DNA from: an uncultured Alphaproteobacteria bacterium
GTDB taxonomy: Bacteria; Pseudomonadota; Alphaproteobacteria; HIMB59; GCA-002718135
Assembly: GCA_902628835.1 (NCBI GenBank)
Contig: CACOPD010000008.1
Location: 1-55,972, forward strand
Direction: 5' to 3'
Length of the DNA stretch: 55,972 bases
This document shows positions 1 through 14,488 of the stretch, piece by piece. Position 1 is the stretch's first letter. Every line of letters starts with the position of its first letter. The notes under the pieces were generated by a model. The model was not told where the DNA came from and made no database searches. It saw nothing but the letters and a program-made list of their open reading frames with translations. Both the position numbers and the translations under genes were made by a program.

Positions 1-1
1 T

Positions 2-2014
<2,013 letters not shown>

Positions 2015-2018
<4 letters not shown>

Positions 2019-3268
2019 GTATTGAAAATAATATTATTGAATTAGGCAAAAGAGCAAAATCTGCCTCTCTAAATATGAAAGTCTGTAGCAGTGATCAAAA
2101 AAATCTTGCTTTAACAAAACTCACTAAAAATTTAAATAAAAATAGAAATAAAATTCTTGAAGCTAATAAAATAGATTTAGAAAATGGTGAAAAAAAATCT
2201 TTAGCTAAGCCTTTAATAAATAGACTTACATTAACTGAAAATTCTATTGATGGATTGATTACATCAATTGAAGATATAATCGAAATACCAGATCCAATTG
2301 GTATTACATTAGAAGAATGGGAAAGACCTAATGGTTTACAGTTTCGTAAAATTTCAACACCACTTGGTGTATTAGGCGTGATTTATGAGTCCAGACCGAA
2401 CGTCACTGTTGATGCTTCTTGTCTTTCCATAAAATCTGGCAATTGTATAATTTTAAGAGGTGGTAGTGACAGTTTTCATTCTTCTAAGGAATTAGTAAAT
2501 AATATTACACATGCTTTCACGGAAGCTGGCCTCCCTGAACATTGTGTCCAAATGATTAATACGCCTGAAAGAGAAGCGGTTGATCATTTACTTAGTATGA
2601 GAGATTATGTTGACGTAATTATTCCTAGAGGTGGCAAAGGTTTGATTGAAAAAATTAATACAGCAAGCAAAATACCCGTTATCAAACATTTAGACGGTAT
2701 ATGTCATGTATATGTAGATAAAGATGCTAATTTAAACATCGCTGAAAAAGTAGTTTTTAATAGTAAAATGAGACGTCCTGAAATTTGTGGTGCTGCAGAA
2801 ACACTTTTAATTGATGAAAAAATTAAAGACGAAGCAATGAAAATATTAAAACCTCTAAAAGAAGTAAGTTGTGAAATTCGAGGAGATGAATATATTCAGT
2901 CTTTAGATAGTAATTTTAAAACTGCAAGTGAAGAAGATTGGTCATTAGAGTATTTAGATAAAATTTTATCAGTAAAAATTGTTTCAGGAGTTGACGAAGC
3001 GGTTAAGCATATAAATGATTATTCTTCTGGACATACGGAAAGTATAATTACAGAAAATGAAAAAACCTTTGAAAAATTTTATAATAAAATTGACAGCGCA
3101 ATAATACTTAAAAATGCATCTACACAATTTGCAGATGGCGGTGAATTTGGTTTTGGTGCTGAGATAGGAATCTCAACTGATAAAATACATGTAAGAGGGC
3201 CGGTGGGAACAAAACATTTAACTACATTTAAATATGTAGTTAATGGTAATGGCCAGGAAAGACCTTAA
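2015..3268 (+). CDS. proA: Gamma-glutamyl phosphate reductase
   Basis: It reduces gamma-glutamyl phosphate with NADPH to glutamate-5-semialdehyde, the second step of proline synthesis, directly after ProB. The 417-residue protein has the aldehyde-dehydrogenase-like family signatures: GVLGVIYESRPNVTVD, the nucleotide-binding VIIPRGGKGLI, the catalytic cysteine in RRPEICGAAETLL, and the C-terminal GAEIGISTDKIHVRGP. The start ATG overlaps the proB stop by four bases and the next gene begins immediately after the stop, so all three are surely one transcript. Nothing unusual in length or composition. Confidence 0.96.
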
Positions 3269-3847
3269 TTGAAAAAGATCGGACTTCTTGGAGGGTCTTT
3301 TGATCCACCACATCGGGGGCATCTATTTATTTCAAATGAAGCTAAAAAAGTATTACAGCTAGATGAAATTTGGTGGCTAGTTACACCTCAAAACCCTTTG
3401 AAGATTTCAAAACCTGCAACGTACGAAGAAAGATTACGAAATTGTAAAAAAATTACAAAAAATTTTCCTATAAAAATATTAGAAGTAGAAAAAAAAATTC
3501 AATCTCAATATTCTTATCAAACAATTAAATTTCTTATTCAATATTATAAAAATATTAAATTTTTTTGGTTAATGGGTGCAGACAATTTAGTTAATTTCCA
3601 CAAATGGGAAAAATGGCAATCAATTTTTCATATTATCTCTATTGTTATTTTTAGAAGACATGGATATAATACTAATGCCTTGAAAAGTGTTGCAGCAAAA
3701 AAATTTATTCATAATAAATATATAGCTAATGACATAGAACATTTTTCAAAAAAAATCCCTGCCTGGACTTTGATACAAAATAAAGAAATAAAAATTTCAT
3801 CATCTGAAATTAGAAATCAAAGAAATAAATTAAGAGGCAAATATTAA
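3269..3847 (+). CDS. nadD: Nicotinate-nucleotide adenylyltransferase
   Basis: It adenylates nicotinate mononucleotide to deamido-NAD in NAD synthesis. The nucleotidyltransferase signature GGSFDPPHRGH lies near residues 8-18 and the second signature ISSSEIR near the C-terminus, within a 192-residue protein typical of bacterial NadD. The start is a TTG placed directly against the proA stop with no spacer; no in-frame ATG precedes the first motif, so TTG is the only sensible start. The nadD-rsfS pairing behind proBA is a common alphaproteobacterial order. Confidence 0.94.
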   Translation: MKKIGLLGGSFDPPHRGHLFISNEAKKVLQLDEIWWLVTPQNPLKISKPATYEERLRNCKKITKNFPIKILEVEKKIQSQYSYQTIKFLIQYYKNIKFFWLMGADNLVNFHKWEKWQSIFHIISIVIFRRHGYNTNALKSVAAKKFIHNKYIANDIEHFSKKIPAWTLIQNKEIKISSSEIRNQRNKLRGKY

Positions 3848-3860
3848 TAAAATTACTTCA

Positions 3861-4196
3861 TTGACAGAAAATATTGTATCAATTCTAAGTGATGCAAAAG
3901 CTGAAGATATAAAAGTTATTGATTTATCTAACAAATCATCCGTTGCTGATGCCTTTGTAATTGCTACCTGTAGGTCAACTAGACATTCAGATGCTACAGC
4001 AGACGAAATGGTAAAAAAATTAAAAAGAGCAGGGATAAAATGTCCGAATCCTGAAGGAAGACCTCAATGTGACTGGATAATTGTTGATGCAGGTGAGATT
4101 ATTATTCATCTGTTTCGACAGGAAATTAGAGAATTATATGCATTAGAAAAATTATGGGAAGTAAGCTTTGATTCTTCACAAACTAAACTAGCTTAG
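3861..4196 (+). CDS. rsfS: Ribosome silencing factor RsfS
   Basis: RsfS (Iojap family) binds ribosomal protein L14 and blocks 30S-50S joining during nutrient limitation. The 111-residue protein has the family pattern: LSNKSSVADAFVIATCRSTRH, CPNPEGRPQCDWIIVDAGEIIIHLF, and the end REIRELYALEKLW. The start is a TTG; no ATG is available upstream of the conserved region. The usual alphaproteobacterial next genes, rlmH and an EnvC/M23 peptidase, are absent here: ctpA follows after five bases. Confidence 0.93.
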   Translation: MTENIVSILSDAKAEDIKVIDLSNKSSVADAFVIATCRSTRHSDATADEMVKKLKRAGIKCPNPEGRPQCDWIIVDAGEIIIHLFRQEIRELYALEKLWEVSFDSSQTKLA

Positions 4197-4201
4197 AATA
4201 T

Positions 4202-5497
4202 ATGATAATTTCAAAAAATATATTTTTAAAAGTAATACTACTGTTCACTCTCATTACACTTCTTGCACCTAAAACATATGGATCTTCTTCAGATGAAGAA
4301 AAATATAAATATTTAGATCTATTTGGACAAGTATTCGACAGGGTAAGATCTTCCTATGTGGAAGAGGTTACGGATCAAGAATTAATTGAAAAAGCAATTG
4401 ATGGAATGCTGTCAGGTTTGGATCCTCATTCTGGTTTTATGAATGAAGAAGTATTTCAAGAAATGCAAATGGATACAGAGGGTAAATTTGGTGGATTAGG
4501 TATTGAAATTACCATGGAAGAAGGTTTTGTGAAAGTCATTGCTCCGATAGAGGATACACCAGCATATGAAGCTGGAGTTCTTGCAGGTGATTATATTATT
4601 CAAATAGACGAAACACCTGTTTTTGGTCTAACTCTAAATGAAGCTGTTGAATTAATGAGAGGCAAAAAAGGGGAGCCAATAGAAATTACAATTTCGAGAG
4701 CAAATACTGAGCCCTTTGAGATTGAAATTGTAAGAGATTATATCAAAATTAGATCAGTTAAAAGTGAAGTGCTTAACAATATTGGGTATTTAAGAATAAC
4801 ATCTTTTAATGAACAAACAGAAAGTGGTCTTCTAGACGCTATAAAGAAAATCGAAAAAGAAAATAAAATAAAGGGTTATGTTTTAGATGTAAGATCTAAT
4901 CCAGGAGGCCTTCTTACCCAAGCAGTTAAAGTAACAGATATATTCCTGGAAAGAGGTGAAATTGTTTCAACAAGAGGTAGAGATAAAAAAGATATAAGAA
5001 GATATCGTGCAAAAAAGTCTGATAGAACTAATGGAAAACCACTTGTTGTAATTATTGATGGTGGTTCCGCATCTGCTTCTGAAATTGTTGCAGGCGCACT
5101 TCAAGATCATAAAAGAGCAATCATCATAGGTACAAAATCTTTTGGAAAGGGTTCAGTTCAAACGATAATTCCTTTTCAAGTTTCAAATAGCGATAATTTA
5201 ACTGGTATAAGATTGACGACAGCTAGATATTATACTCCATCAGGTGAGTCGATCCAAGGTAAGGGTATTGTGCCAGATATAATCATTGAACAAGGAGAAT
5301 TTGAATCGTTTAATTATAAAAGATTTTCTGAGTCAGATTTGAAAGATTCCCTTGATAAAAATAATGAAGAAGATGTTGAAGAAAATGTAGACAATGAGTT
5401 AAGTGAGTTTGAAAAACGATTAGAAATTGATTACCAACTTCGTAGAGCTTTTGATCTTGTGCAAGGTGTCAGTCTCTTTAATGAAATTCAAGAATAG
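4202..5497 (+). CDS. ctpA: Carboxy-terminal processing protease (S41)
   Basis: A periplasmic serine protease of the S41 tail-specific protease family that trims or degrades envelope proteins from the C-terminus. The 431-residue protein starts with a hydrophobic signal segment (about residues 5-28). Next come the family motif SGLDPHSGFM, a PDZ domain around GGLGIEI to ISRANTEPF, and the catalytic core with the Ser in GGSASASEIVAGAL and the Lys in SFGKGSVQT (Ser/Lys dyad, family knowledge). The C-terminal 60 residues are acidic and low in complexity. It lies between rsfS and rppH, two bases before rppH, as in related genomes, where it is often next to an amidase activator (missing here). Confidence 0.93.
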   Translation: MIISKNIFLKVILLFTLITLLAPKTYGSSSDEEKYKYLDLFGQVFDRVRSSYVEEVTDQELIEKAIDGMLSGLDPHSGFMNEEVFQEMQMDTEGKFGGLGIEITMEEGFVKVIAPIEDTPAYEAGVLAGDYIIQIDETPVFGLTLNEAVELMRGKKGEPIEITISRANTEPFEIEIVRDYIKIRSVKSEVLNNIGYLRITSFNEQTESGLLDAIKKIEKENKIKGYVLDVRSNPGGLLTQAVKVTDIFLERGEIVSTRGRDKKDIRRYRAKKSDRTNGKPLVVIIDGGSASASEIVAGALQDHKRAIIIGTKSFGKGSVQTIIPFQVSNSDNLTGIRLTTARYYTPSGESIQGKGIVPDIIIEQGEFESFNYKRFSESDLKDSLDKNNEEDVEENVDNELSEFEKRLEIDYQLRRAFDLVQGVSLFNEIQE

Positions 5498-5499
5498 TA

Positions 5500-5964
5500 G
5501 TGCAAAAAAAATATAGAAAGTGTGTGGGAATGATGATTCTCAATGCAAAAAATCAAATTTTGGTAGGTCGAAGATTAGATCATCCAACTGGATATTGGCA
5601 GATGCCTCAAGGTGGTATCGATGAAAATGAAAATCCTGAAGAAGCAGTTTGGAGAGAAATGATGGAAGAAATTGGTACAAATAATGCATCTTTGATTACT
5701 TCATCTCAAGAGTGGATCTATTATGACATACCTACAGAAACACTCAAGACATTACCTTGGGGTGATAAATACATAGGTCAAATTCAAAAGTGGTTTTTAT
5801 TTCGTTTTACAGGAATTGATAACGATATAAATGTAGGAACAGAAAATCCTGAATTTAGTGAATGGCAATGGATGGATTATGATGAAATTAGCCAAAACGC
5901 AGTACCATTTAAAAAAAATGTTTATTTAAAAATTCAAAAAGAATTTAGGAGTAATTTAGTTTAA
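5500..5964 (+). CDS. rppH: RNA pyrophosphohydrolase (Nudix)
   Basis: RppH removes pyrophosphate from 5' triphosphorylated RNAs, opening them to decay; related alphaproteobacterial enzymes also cleave dinucleoside polyphosphates. The 154-residue protein shows the Nudix box starting GGIDENENPEEAVWREMMEE and the flanking family residues YRKCVGMMILN, GYWQMPQGG and KWFLFRF. The start is GTG, two bases after the ctpA stop. It ends the plus-strand operon; 18 bases separate its stop from the convergent atpC stop, and no hairpin terminator is visible between them. Confidence 0.94.
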   Translation: MQKKYRKCVGMMILNAKNQILVGRRLDHPTGYWQMPQGGIDENENPEEAVWREMMEEIGTNNASLITSSQEWIYYDIPTETLKTLPWGDKYIGQIQKWFLFRFTGIDNDINVGTENPEFSEWQWMDYDEISQNAVPFKKNVYLKIQKEFRSNLV

Positions 5965-5982
5965 GTTTATTTTAGAAAGAAA

Positions 5983-6380
5983 TTAAATTTTATCGTAATA
6001 ATTTACATTTATTGCTTCTAATTTTGCTTTAGCTACAGAAAGTTGTTCCTCTAATTCCTTGCCTTCCTTATTTTCTAATTCTTGTATTTCTTTTTCAATT
6101 GATGTTTTCTCTAAAGAATTAACTTCAACTACACTTTCAGCAAGAACAATACATTTTTCAGGATTGATTTCTGCAAAACCACCAGAAACAAAAAAGGATT
6201 TAATTAAATTTTTATCTTCACTGTATACCATTACTCTTCCTGGTCTAAGAGAGGACATTACCTTACTATGTCCTGGTAAAATACCTAAGTCGCCATCTTT
6301 ACCAGGGACAATTATAGTACCAACTTCATCGTTGAAAACAAGGTTTTCTGGTGAAACTAAATCAAAAGAAATTGTTGCCA

Positions 6381-6381
<1 letters not shown>
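5983..6381 (-). CDS. atpC: ATP synthase epsilon subunit
   Basis: Epsilon is part of the F1 central stalk and regulates ATP hydrolysis. The 132-residue protein opens with ISFDLVSPENLVF, then the beta-sandwich signature GDLGILPGHSKVMSSLRPG, and ends in a two-helix region. The C-terminal helices are acidic (SLEKTSIEKEIQELENKEGKE). It is the last gene of atpHAGDC, and its start overlaps the atpD stop by one base. Confidence 0.94.
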
Positions 6382-8706
<2,325 letters not shown>

Positions 8707-8709
8707 AGA

Positions 8710-10245
8710 TTAGTTACTTGTAAACTTTCCAACCAAATCATCTAAGATTGATTTTAATTTATCATCATTTTCTTTAGATAATTCTTTTTCATTGGCAATT
8801 GCATCTAATAAATCACTATGCTTAGTTCTAATTTCATTTAAAACTTCTGCTTCAAACTTGACAACATCGCCTACACCAACTTTATCAAGATATCCACGTA
8901 CACCTGCATAAATAGATACAACTTGCTCTGAAACGGTTAGTGGTGAATATTGACCTTGTTTTAAGATTTCAACTAGTCTTGCACCACGATCGAGTAATTG
9001 TTTCGTTGAAGCGTCTAAGTCTGATGCAAATTGTGCAAAAGCAGCCATCTCACGGTATTGAGCTAATTCTAGTTTTACAGGACCAGCAATTTTTTTCATT
9101 GCTTTTGTTTGAGCTGCAGAACCAACACGACTTACTGAAAGACCAACATTAATCGCAGGACGAATACCAGCAAAAAATAAGTTTGTTTCTAAAAATATTT
9201 GTCCATCCGTAATGGAAATAACATTTGTTGGAATGTAGGCAGATAAGTCTCCAGCTTGAGTCTCAATAATTGGAAGAGCGGTTAAACTTCCGCCACCGTG
9301 TTCATCACTCATTTTGGCAGCTCTTTCTAAAAGACGACTATGAATATAAAATACATCTCCAGGATATGCTTCACGTCCAGGAGGTCTTCTTAATAAAAGG
9401 GACATCTGTCTGTAAGCAACAGCTTGCTTTGATAAATCATCGTAAACGATTAATGCATGCATACCATTGTCTCTAAAATACTCACCCATTGTACAGCCAG
9501 TATAAGCAGATAAAAATTGCAATGGAGCAGGCTCTGATGCAGTTGCCGATACAACAATTGTATATTCCATAGCACCGTTATCTTCTAGTGTTTTTACAAT
9601 TTGGGCTACTGTTGATCTTTTCTGACCAATCGCAACATAGATACAATACAGTTTTTCTTTTTCATTGTTTGATTGATTAACAGATTTTTGATTTAAAATT
9701 GTATCAATAGCAACAGCAGTTTTACCTGTTTGTCTGTCACCGATTATTAATTCACGTTGTCCCCTTCCAACTGGAACAAGAGCATCAAGTGCTTTAATAC
9801 CTGTCTGCATAGGTTCAGATACACTTTGACGAGGAATAATACCTGGAGCTTTTAATTCAATTCTTCTTTTATCAGAAGATTGAATAGGACCTTTGCCATC
9901 AATAGGATTTCCTAAACCATCAACAACACGTCCTAACAATTCTTTCCCCACAGGAACGTCAACAATTTCTCCTGTACGTTTAACTGTGTCACCTTCTTTA
10001 ATTCCAGTATCATCACCAAAGATTGAAACACCAACGTTATCCATTTCAAGGTTGAGGGCCATGCCTTTAATGCCACCTGGGAATTCTACCATCTCTCCAG
10101 CTTGTACTTGATCAAGACCATACACACGTGCAATTCCATCTCCAACACTTAGTACTGTTCCAACTTCAGCAACATCCGCTTTGGTTTCAAAATTAGCTAT
10201 TTGGTCTTTAATTACAGACGATATTTCTGCAGCTTTAATTTCCAT
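8710..10245 (-). CDS. atpA: ATP synthase alpha subunit
   Basis: The non-catalytic nucleotide-binding alpha subunit of F1. The 511-residue protein shows P-loop [13 protein letters not shown], the segment [34 protein letters not shown] and the alpha/beta signature [14 protein letters not shown]. Its ATG overlaps the atpH stop by one base. Length and motif order are normal. Confidence 0.98.
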   Translation of the reverse strand: MEIKAAEISSVIKDQIANFETKADVAEVGTVLSVGDGIARVYGLDQVQAGEMVEFPGGIKGMALNLEMDNVGVSIFGDDTGIKEGDTVKRTGEIVDVPVGKELLGRVVDGLGNPIDGKGPIQSSDKRRIELKAPGIIPRQSVSEPMQTGIKALDALVPVGRGQRELIIGDRQTGKTAVAIDTILNQKSVNQSNNEKEKLYCIYVAIGQKRSTVAQIVKTLEDNGAMEYTIVVSATASEPAPLQFLSAYTGCTMGEYFRDNGMHALIVYDDLSKQAVAYRQMSLLLRRPPGREAYPGDVFYIHSRLLERAAKMSDEHGGGSLTALPIIETQAGDLSAYIPTNVISITDGQIFLETNLFFAGIRPAINVGLSVSRVGSAAQTKAMKKIAGPVKLELAQYREMAAFAQFASDLDASTKQLLDRGARLVEILKQGQYSPLTVSEQVVSIYAGVRGYLDKVGVGDVVKFEAEVLNEIRTKHSDLLDAIANEKELSKENDDKLKSILDDLVGKFTSN

Positions 10246-10802
10246 TATGCCCCCTTCATTGCAATTTTAAGTTTATTAATTTTATTCGCTATAGATGTAT
10301 CAATCATTTTGGAACCAACCTTAACAATTAAACCACCGATAATGTTTTCATCAACATCAAAATTTAAAGATAATTTTTCACCTAAAGATTTTTTAAGTTG
10401 ATTTGTAATATTATTTTTTTCATCATCAGATAATATATTTGCTGATGTTATGTCAGCAGTAATATCACCTCTTTTTTCAGAGTTTATTTTTTTAAATTGT
10501 AAAATAATAGAAGCGATATTTGAAATTCTCTTATTGTTATCAAGAACTTTTAAAAAGGTTGTCGTAAGATTATGTAAATTTGCTTTAGAAAATAATTTTA
10601 GCAAAATATTAAGCTTCTCATCTGAATTTACTAATGGACTTTTAATAACTTGTCTCAATTCTGAACTTTCTTTCAATGCTTTTTGCACTAATTCAAAGTC
10701 ATTTAAAATATCATCAATACATTTTTTTTCGGAAGCAAGATCATAGAGAGCTGCTCCGTACCTTTCAGATATAAGATCTCCAGATGATGTGTTAGATGCC
10801 AT
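10245..10802 (-). CDS. atpH: ATP synthase delta subunit
   Basis: Delta joins the F1 head to the peripheral stalk. The 185-residue protein begins after a short Ser/Thr-rich stretch with [16 protein letters not shown], and ends with the family signature [24 protein letters not shown]. As first gene of atpHAGDC it should follow the promoter. The 118-base gap to priA (10803-10920) has a TTGACG element on the minus strand at 10876-10881 with only a weak -10 partner, so I do not call a promoter. Confidence 0.94.
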   Translation of the reverse strand: MASNTSSGDLISERYGAALYDLASEKKCIDDILNDFELVQKALKESSELRQVIKSPLVNSDEKLNILLKLFSKANLHNLTTTFLKVLDNNKRISNIASIILQFKKINSEKRGDITADITSANILSDDEKNNITNQLKKSLGEKLSLNFDVDENIIGGLIVKVGSKMIDTSIANKINKLKIAMKGA

Positions 10803-10920
10803 AAATTAAGTTCATAAGAAGTTTAGAGATAGGCTATTAACATATCAGAAAAAGTAGGTAAACTGTCAGTTTGTGCGTCAAATGAGTTAAATCGAAGATA
10901 TTTTTAAAATTGTGGGTAAA

Positions 10921-12876
10921 TTACATAAACGAGTAGGGATCAACATCAATAATTAACTTTACAGAAGAGGGTAATTTAGTCTTTTCGACAATTTTTTTTG
11001 TGAATTTATTCAGATTTTTTCTACTATTGCTCTTCAATAATATTCTGTATCGATATTGTCCTCTAAGCAAAGAAATTGGAGCTTCAACTGGACCTAGAAT
11101 TTTAATATTTTCACTATTTTGATCTTTCTGAGCCAGTCTTGAAGCATGTTTAAGAACTAAAGCTTTTGTATGACTAGAAAGAATTATTGAAGTCATAAAA
11201 CCAAATGGAGGAATATTAAAATTCTTTCTCTCTTCTAAAGCTCTATCAATAAAAGCTTCTCTTTCTCGAAGTTGAATCGACTTAATTATTTCTTGATCTG
11301 GAAAATATGTTTGAAGAAAAACTTTACCAATTTTTTTTCCTCTACCAGCTCTCCCTCCAACTTGCTGAAGTAGGTTAAAAGTTTTTTCTATAGCTCTAGG
11401 ATCACCGCCAAATAAACCTGCGTCCGCATCAACGATACCTACTAATGACAAATTTGGAAAATCATATCCCTTTGCCATAATTTGTGTGGCTACTATTATA
11501 TCTATATCTTTATTGTTTATATCAGTAATAAATTTTTTAATTTTGTTTGGTGTGTTAACATTGTCGCTAGACATGATGGAAATATTTTTCCCAGGAAAGA
11601 ATTCTTTTATCTCCTCTGCAACTCTCTCAACTCCAGGACCAACAAATTTTATACTATCTTTTGCATTACATTGAGGACAATCTAAATTTAATTTTTTTAT
11701 AGTTCCACATTGATGGCATAAGAAAACTTTTTTATGTTGATGCATAACCATCCATGATGAACATTGATCACATTCATATCTGAATCCACAACTATTACAC
11801 AAGGTTAATGGTGAGTATCCTCTACGATTTAAAAAAATAAGAGTTTGTTCCTTATTTTCTAAGCACTGAGAAATAGAATCTATAATTGATTGCGATATCC
11901 ATTTATCTTTATCAAGTTTATTTTTATTTAAATCAATTATAGAAATTTCAGGTAATGGAGTTCCAGAAAATTGTTTTGATAAATAGACTTGATCATATTT
12001 TTTAATTTTAACATTGTTTATTGTTTCTAAAGAAGGCGTTGCCGAAGCTAATAATATAAAATTTTTTTCAATTTTAGCTCTTACAACTGCAAGATCTCTT
12101 GCTTGGTAACGTATATTATCCTCTTGTTTATAACTAGAATCATGTTCTTCATCGACAACAATTAATCCTAAGTTTGTAAAAGGAAGAAATAAACTTGATC
12201 GAGCACCAATAACAATGACCGGATCACCAGCAAAACATTGATGCCAAATTTTTTGCCTATTTTTTTTTGTAATTTTAGAATGCCACAAACACACTTCCAT
12301 TCCAAAACGCTTCTTTACCCTTGTCTCTAATTGCGGTGTTAAGCTAATTTCTGGAACCATTATTAGTATTTGTTTTTTTTCCTTTAAAAATTTATCTATT
12401 ATTTCAAAATATACTTCAGTTTTACCAGAGCCTGTTACACCTTCTAATAAAACAGGTTTGTTTGATTTATTAAATGATTGGGTTATTTCTTTAAATGAAT
12501 TTTCTTGTTCTTCACTTAAGGACACTAAAGAAGGTTTAGTGTTATTGAAACTATCTAATTTTTCTTTATCAAATTCAACTATATCATTGTTAATAAGAAA
12601 TAATTTTAAAACTGCTCCAAGTGGGGCTAAGGTATAACTTGCAATCCAATTTATAAAATCGATTGAAGAATCCTGGAGGATAAGATCATTACAAATTTTT
12701 GTAACCTCTTTAATTTCGTATCCAGGATTTTTAACATTCTTCTTCCAAATAATTCCAGCTTCTATTTTTTTTCCAAATGGAACTAAGACTACTTGGCCAA
12801 TTTCAAGTTGCTCATTAATTGAAGAATAGGTGAAAACTTTGTCGAAAGGTCTTGTTACTACTACATCGTACAACAT
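10921..12876 (-). CDS. priA: Primosomal protein N' (replication restart helicase)
   Basis: PriA recognises stalled forks and recombination intermediates and reloads the replisome. The 651 residues from ATG 12876 (LYDVVVTRPFDKVFTYSS) hold the N-terminal 3'-end-binding domain, helicase P-loop GVTGSGKTEVY, DEEH box VVDEEHDSSYKQ, a zinc-binding insertion with CxxC pairs (LCNSCGFRYECDQC, LCHQCG, CPQC) and the motif QQVGGRAGRG. The frame is open 20 codons further to 12936, but that extension is unlike the family and would run to within 3 bases of the divergent transaldolase start, so the internal ATG is preferred. Its position behind atpH is a usual alphaproteobacterial order. Confidence 0.95.
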   Translation of the reverse strand: MLYDVVVTRPFDKVFTYSSINEQLEIGQVVLVPFGKKIEAGIIWKKNVKNPGYEIKEVTKICNDLILQDSSIDFINWIASYTLAPLGAVLKLFLINNDIVEFDKEKLDSFNNTKPSLVSLSEEQENSFKEITQSFNKSNKPVLLEGVTGSGKTEVYFEIIDKFLKEKKQILIMVPEISLTPQLETRVKKRFGMEVCLWHSKITKKNRQKIWHQCFAGDPVIVIGARSSLFLPFTNLGLIVVDEEHDSSYKQEDNIRYQARDLAVVRAKIEKNFILLASATPSLETINNVKIKKYDQVYLSKQFSGTPLPEISIIDLNKNKLDKDKWISQSIIDSISQCLENKEQTLIFLNRRGYSPLTLCNSCGFRYECDQCSSWMVMHQHKKVFLCHQCGTIKKLNLDCPQCNAKDSIKFVGPGVERVAEEIKEFFPGKNISIMSSDNVNTPNKIKKFITDINNKDIDIIVATQIMAKGYDFPNLSLVGIVDADAGLFGGDPRAIEKTFNLLQQVGGRAGRGKKIGKVFLQTYFPDQEIIKSIQLREREAFIDRALEERKNFNIPPFGFMTSIILSSHTKALVLKHASRLAQKDQNSENIKILGPVEAPISLLRGQYRYRILLKSNSRKNLNKFTKKIVEKTKLPSSVKLIIDVDPYSFM

Positions 12877-12916
12877 TATATTTATGTATTTTTTATATGT
12901 TAACTTTCTAAATAAC

Positions 12917-12933
12917 TTGTATATGGTATACAA
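12917..12933. promoter_or_regulatory. Inverted repeat upstream of transaldolase
   Basis: TTGTAT-N5-ATACAA is a perfect 6+6 inverted repeat in the 63-base divergent gap between priA and the transaldolase gene. It ends six bases before the transaldolase ATG. A TATACA at 12927-12932 sits where a -10 box would put transcription start at or next to the ATG, and no Shine-Dalgarno is visible. The repeat resembles operators of dimeric regulators such as GntR-family proteins; that assignment is inference. Confidence 0.35.
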
Positions 12934-12939
12934 CAAACA

Positions 12940-13599
12940 ATGAAATTTTTTATAGACACTGCTGATATACCTCAGATTGAAGAACTATTACCTAGTGGAT
13001 TAATAGACGGTGTTACCACAAACCCATCTCTAATTGCGAAAAGTGGTAAGGATATGGGAGAAACCATTAAAACAATTTGCTCTATAGTATCTGGTCCAGT
13101 AAGTGCAGAAGTGACAGCAACAGAATATAACAAAATGCTTGAAGAAGGTGAGTACTTAGCATCATTAGCTAAGAATGTTGCTGTAAAAGTTCCTCTTACA
13201 CCTGCTGGTCTTCAAACGTGCAAAGCTCTTAGAGAAAAAGATATCATGGTAAATGTAACATTATGTTTTAGTGCTGCTCAAGCATTACTAGCCGCTAAGG
13301 TTGGAGCAACATTTATTTCTCCTTTTGTGGGAAGACTCGATGACATTGGTGAAAAAGGAATGGATCTGATTTCAGATATAGTAATAATGTATGAAAATTA
13401 TGGATTTGATACTGAAGTATTAGTTGCTTCAGTAAGAAATACGCAACATTTGATTGATGCAGCTGTGATTGGTGCACATGTTTCAACCCTGCCACCTAAG
13501 GTTATTCATGAATTATATAAACACCCTCTCACAGATAAAGGGCTGAAAGCATTTCTTGATGATTGGGCAAAAACAGGACAGCAAATCTTGCCAAAATAA
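12940..13599 (+). CDS. tal: Transaldolase (TalC/FSA type)
   Basis: A short-form transaldolase or fructose-6-phosphate aldolase of the non-oxidative pentose phosphate pathway. The 219-residue protein has the FFIDTADI start, the [13 protein letters not shown] motif and the Schiff-base lysine K83 in NVAVKVPLT, then [13 protein letters not shown]. Short forms of this family with alphaproteobacterial context are usually annotated as probable transaldolase. It lies between priA and DUF484, a common alphaproteobacterial order. The start codon is not preceded by a recognisable ribosome-binding site, so the message may be leaderless. Confidence 0.9.
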   Translation: MKFFIDTADIPQIEELLPSGLIDGVTTNPSLIAKSGKDMGETIKTICSIVSGPVSAEVTATEYNKMLEEGEYLASLAKNVAVKVPLTPAGLQTCKALREKDIMVNVTLCFSAAQALLAAKVGATFISPFVGRLDDIGEKGMDLISDIVIMYENYGFDTEVLVASVRNTQHLIDAAVIGAHVSTLPPKVIHELYKHPLTDKGLKAFLDDWAKTGQQILPK

Positions 13600-13604
13600 T
13601 CGTC

Positions 13605-14267
13605 ATGGCGCATGAAGATGAAATTAATGAAAAACAAATAATAAATTTTTTAAAAAAAAATAAAAATTTTTTTATTAAAAATTCAGAATTAGTTAATGAA
13701 CTAAATTTTCCCACTCTCGACAATAGTTCAGATAAGGTTATTGATTTAGAAGCTTACAGATATAAAAAAATATCTCAACAAAATATAGATCTACAAAATC
13801 AAATGACAAAAGTACTGCTAGCAGGAAAAAGTCATTTAAATGCTCAAAAAAGAATTCTTAAATCTACAATTAGAATTCTAAATGTAAAAAGTTTACCAAA
13901 ATTAATAAGTTTAATTAAAAATGATCTTAAGACAATTTTAGGTTGCGATGAAATGAATTGTTTTATTACAAATGTAAATATTAGGACAGAAAATTTAACA
14001 CAACTTGATACTAAAATTGCAAATAGTTATTTTAAAAACAAAATAGTTACAAATTTAAATCAAAATCCTAAAGGTTTACTTTTATTTTTTCCTAATAAAT
14101 CAGCAACGATAAAATCATATATTTTATTAAAAGTTAAATTTCATGAAGATAGTATTATTTTGGCTATGGGATCAAATGATAAAAATAAATTCACAGTTGA
14201 TATGCAAACTGATCTTGTGGAGTACTTAATTAAAATTATAGAAATCAATTTATTGAATATAAAATGA
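13605..14267 (+). CDS. DUF484 family protein
   Basis: A cytoplasmic protein of the DUF484 family (GAF-like fold; function not established). From the ATG at 13605 the 220 residues start AHEDEINEKQIINFLKKN, with the family-typical N-terminal helix in which a short helical segment (FIKNSELVNELNFP) precedes a basic stretch DLEAYRYKKI and a helix with QNQMTKVL. The frame is open back to 13563, inside the transaldolase gene, but the internal ATG just after the transaldolase stop is the family start. In many relatives this gene is followed by xerC; here a DUF1737 gene follows instead. Confidence 0.8.
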   Translation: MAHEDEINEKQIINFLKKNKNFFIKNSELVNELNFPTLDNSSDKVIDLEAYRYKKISQQNIDLQNQMTKVLLAGKSHLNAQKRILKSTIRILNVKSLPKLISLIKNDLKTILGCDEMNCFITNVNIRTENLTQLDTKIANSYFKNKIVTNLNQNPKGLLLFFPNKSATIKSYILLKVKFHEDSIILAMGSNDKNKFTVDMQTDLVEYLIKIIEINLLNIK

Positions 14268-14284
14268 AAATTAAAGGAGAATAA

Positions 14285-14488
14285 ATGAAAGGTTATAGAT
14301 TTATTACGGATGATGACACTGTTGATTTTTGTCATAGAGTAACAGAAGCATTATCTAATGGTTGGAAGTTACATGGAGAGCCGAAAATGACATTTGATCA
14401 TAAAAGAAAAATTATGAGGTGTGGTCAAGCAGTTGTAAAACAGTCATCAAAAAAATATAAAAAAGGAATGGATCTAGCTAAAATTTAA
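14285..14488 (+). CDS. DUF1737 family small protein
   Basis: A 67-residue protein matching the small DUF1737 family in its N-terminal half: YRFITDDDTVDFCHRVTEALSNGWKLHGEP. Function is unknown; the family is common in alphaproteobacteria and often fused or adjacent to unrelated genes. One of the best ribosome-binding sites in the window (AAAGGAGA, 4-5 bases before the ATG) indicates a well-translated gene. Its 3' end overlaps the convergent lpd stop by four bases. Confidence 0.8.
   Translation: MKGYRFITDDDTVDFCHRVTEALSNGWKLHGEPKMTFDHKRKIMRCGQAVVKQSSKKYKKGMDLAKI

Noticed and set aside
10851..10881. Promoter of the atp operon
   Set aside because: TTGACG is a good -35 but no convincing -10 lies at the right distance in this AT-rich sequence.
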